This document shows, in pieces, positions 24,868 to 38,500 of a stretch of 64,000 nt of DNA. The translations under genes and the position numbers were made by a program. Source of the stretch: Clavulina sp. PMI_390 (lineage: Eukaryota; Basidiomycota; Agaricomycetes; Cantharellales; Hydnaceae). Every line of letters begins with the position of its first letter. Within the stretch, counting starts at the first letter, position 1. Location of the stretch: the NCBI GenBank assembly GCA_015039315.1, contig WIDE01000053.1, positions 28,189 to 92,188 of the forward strand, written 5' to 3'. A model generated the notes under the pieces. The model saw nothing but the letters and a program-made list of their open reading frames with translations. It was not told where the DNA came from and ran no database searches.

Positions 24868-26514
24868 CTGAGAACAAACGCAGTGCGTCTGGCCCGCACA
24901 AAGACGGCCTCAGTGTCGACCTCGGTGCGATATCTACTATTTCTGTCATATTCGCTGCGCGTTCTAAAGCCAACTCCGGATGTTGTGGTTGCAAACAGCG
25001 CACCTATGCAGACTTGACTATTCTTCCCGAGACCCGAAAGCCTGTGATTTCTTATGGACCCTCTGGAAGGAGTGCCGTTTCAGGGCATGTGGCGACTGTC
25101 TTCGGTTGCACTGGTTTCCTTGGCCGTTATCTTGTCCACAAACTCGGTCCGTCTAATTGGCTCGTTGGTCCTCTGGGGTCCAAAATAATGACCCCCAATT
25201 TTGGTATTCGGTTTCATATTTTGTAGCTAAGGCAGGGACTCAAGTAATCATCCCATACCGTGAAGAAGACGAAAAGCGTCACCTGAAGGTCAGCGGTGAC
25301 CTGGGGCAAATCGTCTCCTTGGTGTGTATTTTAGTCAAACCTTTCTAATATTGTGAGGCTAAAACTAAATAAACCCCTCCATTCCAGGACTGGGATATTC
25401 GTGATGAGGACCGTATTGCAGAATGCGTTCGCCATTCCGATGTTGTTTACAACTTGGTAGGACGAGACTACACCACCAAGTGCGCATCTTGGTCCTTCAT
25501 ATGATGTCTCAATGTTCTAATCAAACACGTCTCTACTTTCTCGTAGGAACTTCAACTACGAGGATGTTCATGTTGCGGGTGCACGCCGGATTGCTGAGAT
25601 TAGCAAGACCAATGGGGTCTCCCGCTTTGTCCATGTCTCCCACTTGAACGCCTCATTGGAGTCTCCTAGTGAGTTCTACAGGGCCAAAGCCTTGGGTGAA
25701 CAGGCCGTCCGCGAAGTGTTCCCGGAAGCCAACATCGTCCGACCTGCCTCCTACTATGGTCACGAGGACAAATTCCTCAACAGCATGGCTTGTGAGTGCC
25801 CATGGAGGTGTATATGAAGGTCTGGATTGCTTACCACTCATTTCAGTCTGGCCTATCGTCTGGAAACTGAACAACGGAGACACAGTCGTTCGGCCGGTTC
25901 ACGTAGGTTTCACCGTTCGTTTAGATCAGAATATGCCAGCTGAATCCTGTTCTCCATTGGATTATTTAGGTGCTTGATGTTGCTCAGGCACTATCAAACT
26001 TCACTTCACTCCCGGCGGTAGGGCAGACCTACAATCTCCCTGGTCCTCGCTCCTACACCTACAACGACATCATGGATATGATCTCATCACTCACTTATAA
26101 CCCACAACCCACCGTCCCCACAATACCAAAGTCCCTCATGCTCGCAGCTTCCAAGGTCGCTCAGCTTGCCTGGTGGCCACTCGTCAGCCCTGATGAAATC
26201 GAGCGTCGCTACCTGAACGACTCCGATGTGAAGGGAGACTGGGAAGCTCTAGGAGTTGTCCCAGAGGAGCTTGAGAACGTTGCTATTACCTATGTGCGGA
26301 GATACAGGAATTCGTCAGTCTCAATCTATCTCTGGTCGCAATTTGGCACAATGCTTATTTGTTTCTTGATTCTGCAGCACCAACTACGCGCGTCCCGTCA
26401 AGCTACCAAGCAAGGAGGGTGGTTCTTCCTCGGTGTGTATCTTATTCCTCTGAGTTATCGATTCTTTGCTGATTTCGGTTGATATATCTCCCTCAGTATC
26501 ACACCGTAGATTAA
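24868..26514 (+). CDS. Complex I 40 kDa subunit (NDUFA9-like)
   Basis: Accessory subunit of mitochondrial NADH:ubiquinone oxidoreductase, related to short-chain dehydrogenases and thought to bind NADPH structurally. The first exon (ATG 24868, [15 protein letters not shown]) looks like a mitochondrial targeting sequence rich in Arg and Ser. The next gives [19 protein letters not shown] with the GxxGxxG dinucleotide motif, then [45 protein letters not shown] and [15 protein letters not shown], all typical of this family. Later exons hold [18 protein letters not shown] and [14 protein letters not shown]. The last exon 26497-26514 adds YHTVD and TAA in phase. Length (about 380-390 residues) fits the family. 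The exon 1 donor is the least certain border. Confidence 0.9.
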
Positions 26515-27127
26515 TTTTGCGTCGCCAATGTTCCGTAGACTACAACGTAGCATCCAATTATTTACTGTCACTTCTGAATCCAGTGCTCCGCGAACTTTAT
26601 CTTATAGTGAGATAAACATAACAATGGCGGGCATCGTGAATGCCTCGGAAGCTTACGTCTAGGCCGACCGACGGCATCATCTTTGTATTGACTCGTTTTG
26701 CGACTGCGCAAGCGCCGTAACAACTCGAAGCGCCCAACTTCTCTCTGCTTCCAACCCTTGAGCGAGCGTGATCGGCGGTTCAGCCGTCCACACACCACTA
26801 GCCCCACATCAACGGCTTCTCTTGAACAGGTCAGTTAGTCTTCTCATTCTGTGTGGCGCTGGCTTTGCAAGCGTCGAGGGATGAGTCGGTGCCGAACGGG
26901 ACCGAGTGTCTTCGACCAGAGCTCGCTCTGCGCGTCGAGTAGGGCATACTTGGCATCAAAAATGTGTCTATGGACGCGTTCATGTGCTGGCTGCCCTAGT
27001 TGTAGCAGGTTCCTGCCGCGTTCTGTGGCTGGAATGCCCCCAAACGCTGACTACCATTCGAACGTGAGCTGATGATGGCCCTTCCTACCAACCAGCCAAT
27101 CCTTGCTTCAGGAACAAACGTGCTACG
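26515..27127. other. Intergenic region
   Basis: About 610 bp between the complex I gene and the Zn2Cys6 regulator. Frames on either strand (for example 26568-26807 minus) show no recognisable domain or splice context and are probably chance. Presumed 3' UTR and promoter. Confidence 0.35.
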
Positions 27128-30100
27128 ATGGCCCAACGCAGGCAGAACTCAGCCTGTGATCAATGCAGGTTCGTCGCGTACAGTCATCCCTCTTCCGGAC
27201 CCAAATGTCTCATTCGTCCCCCATCAGGAATCGAAAGGTCAAATGTAATATCATGCCTGGGGAAGATAAGGTACGCTAGCCACCCTAGGAAATATCTGCT
27301 ATCCCTTCTAACATGCACGTTATCTAGTGCCAACACTGCGTGAACAAAAACTATCAATGTACTTTCGTCGCCCAACAAGAAACCGAGAAGAAACGAAGTG
27401 TCACTGGCCGACGCCTCGTTCGAAACTCTCCTCCGAATATGCCTCTCAAGCTACCCCCTGGATATCACCAATACCGCCCCCCAACAGCAGACTTCCTAGG
27501 CACAGATCCCTCGATGAATGGGCCCGACTTCCGAGGTTTGCAGCCCGGTCCCTCGGCCTCCTTCCCTTACCCCGTCGATCCCTCTCTTCAAAGCACCCAA
27601 TCACTTCCAAACATGGGACCTAGCTCTCCGCAGAATATGGTTGGTGGTCCGATCCCCTCCGCCTGGCCTCCAACTCGAGCGACATCACAACTACTTCAGG
27701 ACCGAGCCCGCTTGATTCCCTCTCATCCAGGCGGTCTCCAATCGACCGCGAGACCTTCTGCGGCAGCCCAATATCCCTATCCGGGTCTTCCACCGCCGCC
27801 TACTGCCCCAATCCAGGACTTCTTGGCATATCTATTTGCACCTGATCCCACTCAACCGCTCGAATACAATGGTGCAAATCAGGAGTACCTGCATGCACGC
27901 CGTCGTCTTCAGGAACCGGACTACCGAGTCGAGTATGTTTTTGATCTCCAGCAATCTAACCCCTGGTGTTGCTGACGCTCGTAATCAGGTTCGCAACTGA
28001 GCTCCTTGAGGTCTATTTCCAAGTTTATCACCCTCGCGTACCTATCGTCAATCCCACTCGCTTCCGCGCTCAGCTCCGCGAAGCGTTGTATGGCCCAGTG
28101 AAGGAACGAAGTAATTCCGATGGCGCACCACCCGCAAAGCGCATGCGCATGGGTGATGATGGCGCAGTGTCGTCAGCTAGCAGCTCATTCGCGGAGGGCA
28201 TGGGCGCTAGCCCAGTGAATGGAGAAGGATCTCCAGCAAATAGTGCAAACGGAGCTTCTTCTCTTCGCCCTATCAATCGACCCCTACTAGCTTGTTTGCT
28301 CGCGTGGGGCTCGAAGTTCAGCGATCATGCTTTGCTCGTGATGGATCGCGCTCAAGGCTCCCGGGAGACCACATCACCCATGCGCAGCAACATATCCCGA
28401 CTCCTAGTTGATCGTGCGAGAGAAGTTTCCGAGCAGGAGAAAGTATACCGGATTGCAAAGCCAGAAAATGTCGTTGTGTGCATGTTGATGGAAGCTGTGC
28501 AGCCACTCCAAAGTTGTGAGTTCCGGCCGCCTCTTTTTTCGCCTCTTGTCCTGCATACCTTAACGAATTCTCCTCTGCGTTTGACCAGATCCAATCACTG
28601 ACCCTAGAGGTGCGGGACCTGATCGTGGCCTAACGGTACGCCCGTGATGGACAATAACAGAATATCCTTTGCTTACCCGACAGGTATCAAGTGTTTCTGG
28701 ATTAATGCCGGTATCCGACACTTGCTCGAGTTGGGCGTCAATCACCATCCATCGGATCCTATTCCTGCTGGACAACACACTGGCGATCCTGATGACTGGA
28801 GCTGCATGGTATTCTGCTGGTGGCTCGCATGCATCAGTGATGCGCTCTGCAGCCTGTATTTCCACAAGAAACCCCTGTTGTGAGCGGTCCCGCGCGCTAT
28901 CCTTTCCGCCTTTCCCTGCTGAATCTGTGTATATGCTGAAATGATCAGGTCGGAGGAGGATTACGATTTGAAGGAGTTCCAGTTGATCACGGAACCTCCT
29001 GCGCCATCTTCAGAGAGTGGCATGTCTGACCCTGCCAAAGAACGTGCCGCTGCTCAAGAACAAGCGGTAAGTCCTCCGTGATTCTCTCTGTGAGGTTATT
29101 CTGAGCTCACTTTATACTCTCATTATTTTACCCAGTTCATGGTGAGTTGATATTGACAGAACATCTGAACGACTGAATCCACTAACTTGTATCCCAGCTA
29201 TGGTATTCCTCAGCGCACGATCTTGCAGTTGATGCTCGTAACATGGCACGAACGCTATTTACACCGCACGTCATGAAGTGGGGGATTCCGCACCAAGTCG
29301 TCACCACCCATGTAGCTGCTCTCACCAAATGGCGAGATCAGCACCTTGGCGTCGTTGGCGCGAACAACGACTTGCAAAACATTGGCGACTACGTCGCTGC
29401 TGTCACTGCATGTGAGTGCTCTAGTCAGTCTAACTGATGCAGTCAAATGTCTAATGTACTGCTACGTTCAAGGTACTATCGATTGTTCATACCATGTCAT
29501 GTGGATAGAGCTGGTCCACGCGATATCGGACTATGGCATCAAAGAAATTAACCTTGCAGTTGAGAAAGCTCGCGAAGACTCGCAGAAGACTTCGATGTTC
29601 TCTGCGCGTGATTCTACGCTTACTGCAGAAGCTCTCAAGGCTTTGCCTTCCGAAGTTGCTGATATGCTGGACACCGAGCGAATGATTGCTACTGAGGCCT
29701 TCAAGAGTGCTACTAGGATCGCTGGCTTGGTGCGTATTCTTCTTCGGCTGCCCCTCCAGTCAGGCACTCGCTGAACATGATGGACGCATTTAGGCGGGCG
29801 TCTTGACTACTAACGGATATATGAGGCTTGACCCTAACGCAATGCACTGGCCGATCTACACTGCTGGTCGGCTGCTTGCCACCATGGGACGTCCAGAGGT
29901 GGAGAACTGCATTGCCGGCCTGAATCAGAACGGATATGCCTACGATGGTGAGTCCTCTTCTTATTATATAGCAATCCATGAGCTGGTGGCTTACTATCAT
30001 GCATGGATTCAGAGGCGTGGATGCATTCCAAGAGCCTAGAAGACACATACGATTTGACGACACAGGCTGAAGCCAAAGACGCTGACTCTCTTATGCACCA

Positions 30101-30314
30101 CTATCTCAATCCAACGGCTCGAGCGAGTAAGCGGCCATCCCCACCTCATGTAAGTTGTGTATATCTGGGTGGCGCGCAGTATCTCACTATCATACTTTAA
30201 CAGCCTCCGCGCAATACTGTCTTCGAGACGTTCAAGCAGAATGTTGATGCTTCATACGTGGACGACGAACTAAGACACAAGCAGGCTGTCGCCGACGGTC
30301 AGGTGGCTGCATAA
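27128..30314 (+). CDS. Zn(II)2Cys6 transcription factor
   Basis: Fungal binuclear zinc cluster regulator. Exon 1 starts at ATG 27128 (MAQRRQNSACDQC). After an intron the cluster continues as RKVKCN, and after a second as CQHCVNKNYQC, giving all six cysteines in C-x2-C-x6-C and C-x2-C-x6-C spacing. A proline/serine-rich linker follows (27400-27830). The fungal-specific middle homology region begins around FATELLEVYFQVYHPRVPIVNPTRF (two short stretches at 27990-28060) and includes LLACLLAWGSKFSDHALL, then many short exons to AGVLTTNGYMRLDPNAMHWP and the C-terminus, stop TAA 30312-30314. It should bind CGG-type sites in the nucleus. The middle region recalls XlnR/Xyr1-like regulators of sugar metabolism, but I cannot assign an orthologue. 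Confidence 0.87.
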
Positions 30315-30624
30315 ACTCCGTCTGAAAGGGCTCCTGAAATAGTAAAAATCTGTTCTTCTCAATAATTCTGATATTGGCCGGCGTCCGTTTTCGTTTTCGG
30401 TCGTGAATCCTTCGTCACCTTTCGTTTGTTTCTGTCCTTTCTTGATCCTGTGTCTTGAAAAGCTACGCTATTAATGTCGTCTCTGTCTTTGTATATAATC
30501 GAATTGGTCTGCTGTTACGATACAAGTGTTTTTCAGTGGATCACTGGCCCCCCGAAACCAAGTGCACGATGAGACACGAAGTCTGAGCCAGTATTTGTCG
30601 CTATTTACGCCGAACGCGCATTTC
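30315..30624. other. Intergenic spacer
   Basis: About 310 bp of presumed terminator of the regulator and promoter of the methionyl-tRNA synthetase gene. No coding frame is supported. Confidence 0.35.
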
Positions 30625-33415
<2,791 letters not shown>

Positions 33416-33627
33416 CGTAGAGTAATGCTTAAAGCACCCCAGCTCAGCCTGATAATGAGATCACTAATTATTTTGTACGGTCAAAGCAATAATGGTGGAC
33501 ACTATTTTAGAATCCCATATTCTGCTCAATTTACACTATCTTACAGCTGATTCTTGCTTGCTCACAATGACCCTCAATATGTTTGTTTGGATCGAGACAG
33601 TGTCATCTGAGCCTGAGGTCAGTATCG

Positions 33628-35139
33628 ATGATGCATCACGAAGCCATCACCTACCAGCAGAACCCTGCGGTAAACCTCCCTCCCGAACTCCTCTCAACGG
33701 TCTTTCTCTACGCTCTGCGTAACTATGGCCACATCTGCCCTCAACACATCTCACCTGCCGAGATATCTTCGATGAGGCGTGCTCGACTGAATATTAGTGC
33801 TGTTTGTGTCCGTTGGCGGGAAGTGGCCCTATCCACGCAGGTTTTGTGGAGCATTGCGACCTTTCCCCCATTAGTGTCGACCTCTCAGCTGAGTTTCAAC
33901 GCATCTACGAGGGATGCCTCGAGTTCTGAGGCTGCCAATGATATTGACGGAGTTTCGCGCTTTGTGATGAGTATTTTCGATGACGAAGTTAGTCGAGCGG
34001 GGAACTGTACACTTTCGCTGCATATCATAGATCTTAACCCTCTACGAGCGCTTGGAAGATCTCCTATCCCCATCCCTCCCTCTCTTACAGAAAAGTGTTT
34101 CAGAATAATCGAAGAATTGCTTCCACACTGTAAACACTTGGAAGTCACTGGAGATACAAAGCTGATACACCGTCTCTTATGCTTACCGGGACCCACACAT
34201 TCGCCTCTCCCGTGCCCGGCCTTACAATCATTGTCGGTGTCCACTTGGCCTGACCACGGTGCGCGACACATGTCAAGTGTTCTGGATCTATCGTGGGCCA
34301 AGCATCTGCGCGAATTAAAACTCACCAACCACGTGTACAAGCAACGTCTGGGGCTCAAAATATCGTCAGAGGCAGTGCTGCAGCGTCTAGAAGCTGTGAA
34401 CATGCTATTACAAGACATTATGACAGTTCTTGCACAAAGCCCTCATCTGGAAGAACTGTATTGGGAGTCTTCAGATCACGATGTCGCGGTTCCACAGACC
34501 CCTGTCCACATGCCATGCGTTATCCATTTAATACTCTATGGCCCAAATATGCCATACCTCCTTCGGACTCTTGATGCCCCTCAGTTGGAACGCCTGGAAA
34601 TTCACTCGCCATGGGGCTCTGTAGATAATTTTCTTCCCTCACCACCCCCCAAGCCTTGCCAATTTCCTCGTCTCAGAGTTTTCATCCTTTTTATGCCCTT
34701 GATGCTCTTTGACAGTTCGGAGTCAGCGTTCGGGCGGTTCATTCAAGTTCACTCCAACCTGCAAGTTATACGGCTACAGCATGGCTGGATTGCAGGCTCC
34801 TTCATTGAGAGCCTTTCTGCTCTGCCTTCGCTCCGTCATGTAAGCACGCAGTATCGCTCTCTTCATGAGGATATAGGCCCCATGGCACTTCTTCAGGCAT
34901 GGTATGCGAAAGCCAGCCTTGGGCCCGCTGATTCCCCCCTTCCAACTCTCTACGTGCGTGGGGGAACACTGTCCAAAAAGATCCAGCTCCTTGAACCCTC
35001 AGAGTTTTCGGAATTTGCTCGCAACGTGGTAGTCTCTTCGCCTTTGATTGCATCAGGACTCCGAGGTGCAGAATACTGGGACGAAATATTTCACGCGCTG
35101 GATCGTGGAGAAGGGTTAAGGAGATTCATCAATGCTTGA
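33628..35139 (+). CDS. F-box-like protein with LRR-type region
   Basis: Single-exon gene of about 504 residues. ATG 33628 is preferred because it is the first ATG of the open frame, with a second ATG directly after it. The N-terminus reads NLPPELLSTVFLYAL, then RLNISAVCVRWREVALSTQVLW, which is the F-box pattern (LPxELLxxIF, then VCxxWRxxAxxxPxLW). The rest has irregular leucine-rich units such as LRELKLTNHVYK and LERLEIHSPWG. F-box proteins usually act as substrate adaptors of SCF ubiquitin ligases; large families of this type with an LRR-like tail are common in Agaricomycetes. Substrate unknown. Confidence 0.8.
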   Translation: MMHHEAITYQQNPAVNLPPELLSTVFLYALRNYGHICPQHISPAEISSMRRARLNISAVCVRWREVALSTQVLWSIATFPPLVSTSQLSFNASTRDASSSEAANDIDGVSRFVMSIFDDEVSRAGNCTLSLHIIDLNPLRALGRSPIPIPPSLTEKCFRIIEELLPHCKHLEVTGDTKLIHRLLCLPGPTHSPLPCPALQSLSVSTWPDHGARHMSSVLDLSWAKHLRELKLTNHVYKQRLGLKISSEAVLQRLEAVNMLLQDIMTVLAQSPHLEELYWESSDHDVAVPQTPVHMPCVIHLILYGPNMPYLLRTLDAPQLERLEIHSPWGSVDNFLPSPPPKPCQFPRLRVFILFMPLMLFDSSESAFGRFIQVHSNLQVIRLQHGWIAGSFIESLSALPSLRHVSTQYRSLHEDIGPMALLQAWYAKASLGPADSPLPTLYVRGGTLSKKIQLLEPSEFSEFARNVVVSSPLIASGLRGAEYWDEIFHALDRGEGLRRFINA

Positions 35140-35568
35140 AGGCCCATCCATGAAAGTTAACCGCACCATCATTATCCGTCAAATACCGTAGACACTTGCC
35201 GTCGTTATTGAGGCTGCTCTATATCAGGTATCTTGAAGGACAAAGGGCTTATCTTAACGTGGATAGTTCCCAGCCTATGATGGAGATATTGCTTGGCCCG
35301 ATGGCAGATTCCAAAGCTCTGGGAGAGGAGAATGTATAAACACGAGTCCGAAGAAAAGATGGAGTCAAGCGGGCCTATTGCCACTGGCTGGATGTCATTC
35401 TGACATCCGGAAATGCTGATAGGTCAGACAATTGCTGGTTCGGAATTAGAAGAATTGATTTCAATCATAGCGTGTAGGCAATTTTCAGTATAAGCTAGGC
35501 GAATGCAAATAAGAAGTACAACATGTAGTATCCGTGAATCTAGAATCAGGCCATTCAAACGAAAGCTG
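35140..35568. other. Convergent intergenic spacer
   Basis: About 430 bp between the stop of the F-box gene and the stop of the NRPS-like gene. It should hold both 3' UTRs. No coding frame is supported. Confidence 0.4.
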
Positions 35569-38500
35569 TCATTCTAAGAGTGAAAGAAGGAAGGACGCCC
35601 CAACGACAGCCCCTGCAGCGATTACTAACGAGGATCCAACTGAACTAGCCCACGAAGTTGAAGGCTCACCAGAGCTGGTAGCGGAGGGTGTCGTCTCTTT
35701 CACCTCGCCGAATTGTTTGGTCTGCAGCAGACCCTTGGATTGCCAGTAGTGCAACCATCCAAGCGCATCGTTCTTGCCCAGAGGCGCCAACGTGCCGCGG
35801 GCAAGCGCAGGGGACGCCTTGACGGCCTGCGTGGTCTGCAGCTTGGGCACACCCATGGCCTCGCGAGCCTCAGTAGTGTCGAACCCGGCGCGGAACATAT
35901 CGATAAGGCGGAGCACAGGGTTCGCGGTAGCAGCCTCGACCTCAGTGTGAGCAGGGTTCTTGAGGTCAGCTTCGAGGCGGGCGAGCCAGTCGTTGTAAGG
36001 GATGAGGGGAACATTCAGGGCTTGAGCGATGGGGCCGAAGACCGCGTTCCATGCGACAGGGTAGGGATGTGCGAGGTGAACGGTGCCAGTCTCGGCTTTC
36101 CTGAAGTCGATGATAGCCGAGGCAGCGGTTTGAAGAGGGAGCCAGGAGATATCCTAGAAATGTAGTATGTAGGTCAGCTCCATCCCAAAAATAGCTAAAC
36201 AGGAGCGGCGTACATCGTCGCTGGCAGGAAGGCCGCCCACAACCTCTCCAGAGCGCACGATAGCAGGAATCCACTCGGCGGTATTCCACGATCCGTTCTT
36301 CCCTCCGCTAAGCTGGCCGATACGAGCGATGACAGGGCGTAGAGGCGTCTTCTCAGCGGCGTTGGCGAGCACGCGCTCGGCAACCCACTTGGACTCTCCG
36401 TAACCGGAGCCAACGGCGATCGTAGCATCAGCGATGGGGGTCTCAGCTGCAGGTGTTTTAGAGTGCCAGTCTGGTGAGAGGCAAGGGAGAATAAGTTATG
36501 GGGGGATGCAGACAATATAAGACAAATATTGCTCACTGCCGAAGATGCTGAGGGAGCTGGCAAAGAGGAGCCTGGGAGGCGTGGGTAGAGGCGACTTGAG
36601 GGCCAAGTCAACCAATTCCCTCAAGCCACCGAAGAGGGGCTCGAAAGTTGAGAGTGAGAGGTTGAAGTCCACACGCCAAGCAGTGTGCAAGATCGAGGTG
36701 GCGCTTGAGCGGATCTGTAAGAATAGTGCGAAAAATCAGTTGAGGCGAAAGGGTGTAAATCATCTTGGACGTTGCAGTCTCACCTCATCGTACACCGCTG
36801 GAGTCAGGCCAAGGGGACCATTCTTGGCATCGGTCTCGACGAGAACGACCTTGGATGAGCTCACAACAGTGGCATCGTAACCCCTGTCGATGAGCGACGC
36901 AACCTGGCGCTGCTTGAGGGTCTTGCCAGCACCCTTCCTGTTCAGGGCGTAGATCTTGGATACGCTGGGGTTGTTGACGAGCTGTGCCAGCATCGTCGTG
37001 CCCAGAGCGCCAGTGGAACCGGTCATGACGATCACTTCCGAAGTGGGAGCGCTCGCGGTGGGGGTGTGCACAGGGAAGTCTGCAGAGTACTTGGCGACCA
37101 ATGCCTCCAGCTCGGCGACCTTTGCAGCGACCTTGTCAGCAGCAGAGTAGGACGAAGGGTCAATGATAGCGTAGGTGGCGACAGCTAGCTGAGCGACTGA
37201 GGGGTTTTCGTAGATGAAGTTGGCGCCAATGGTGGTTGTTGCATAGCCAGAAGCAGTGAGCTTGTTGACAATGGAGTTGCGAATGACGGTGGATTGCAAG
37301 CTGTAGGACAAAAATCAGTAACAAATGAGGGCTTATCAGCAAAGTTGACGCATACCTGTCACTGCCATGCTGGAAGATATCATCTCCATCTTCGACTTTG
37401 GCCTCCATCACCTTGTGCACGACCTTCCTGACGTAATCGAGCGTGCTCTCCTTGTCCCATGTGGCAGGAGCCTCGACATCCGTGGACGTCCCAGCTTCGA
37501 GAGCGGCGTAAGCGGCATCGATTTCCTCAGTGTACTCCTCAACGACGGCACGCTTCCTAATAGAACCCTTTCCAGTGAAGGTGAAGGGCTTGGTGGGCTT
37601 AGCAAGGATGACCATCTGTAGGATATACCATTGAGTCAGATCTGTTGTTCCTTTCTAGCAATGGAAAAAGTAAAGTACTGACCTCACGGAACAGGCGCGA
37701 GTGGGCAGGAGCATAGTCGTTGGCGAGTTTCACTGATGGCCTAGAGTGCATCCAAAGCATTAGAATAAAATAACTGGGATTCGTGATGTTAAGACTGACC
37801 AGATGGAGTCGAGGTAGTGCCCGACTTTGGTGGGGTCGCTGACATCGAGGCCAAGGCGCGCGGCAGGCTGGACAATGACACCGTTCTGAGTCTTTCCACG
37901 GCCGAATAGGACTGCGCCATCGACGAGCGGGTCCTTTGCAATGATAGCCTCGATCGGGCCGGGGTTGGTCTAAAATTCGTTTGGATTACGGTAAGCTGAA
38001 GGACTCGTCAAGAATGGGAGGGAGTCGCACAAACCTTCTCGCCGGTGGACAGCATGATCTGGTCGTCAGCGCGTCCGAAAACCTTGTAGTATCCCTTCTT
38101 GGTAGGGTGCTCCATCATCAGATCGTTGGTGGCATAGCCATCCTTGCCGTCGATCTTGCAGTTAATTACGGCGGGGGTGTGGGTCGCGCATGGCTGAGAA
38201 CGTGTACGAAGAATACCGCATCGGGGGAAGGGGGAAAGTCGAAGCGCGAGTCATTAAAGGTGATCGAGATCGAGGCCGTGGAAGCAGCAGCAGAAAGGGA
38301 CTCACCAGAACCCTGAGCTCAACGGCATCGGTGTCGGCCTGGGGCTCCATGACGACATGGAACTGGTCGCCGAACTTGAAGTACTCCCACAGGGTGGGCT
38401 CGACGTACGAAGGGATGTAGACATTGGCGCAGCCAACCTCAGTGCTAGGAAGGGGGAAAAGAATAGGGATAGACCATAATCAGAATTTGCATCGACTCCC

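Noticed and set aside
26568..26807. Minus-strand Arg-rich 79-codon frame as a gene
   Set aside because: No domain, no splice context and a strongly basic chance composition in a promoter region.
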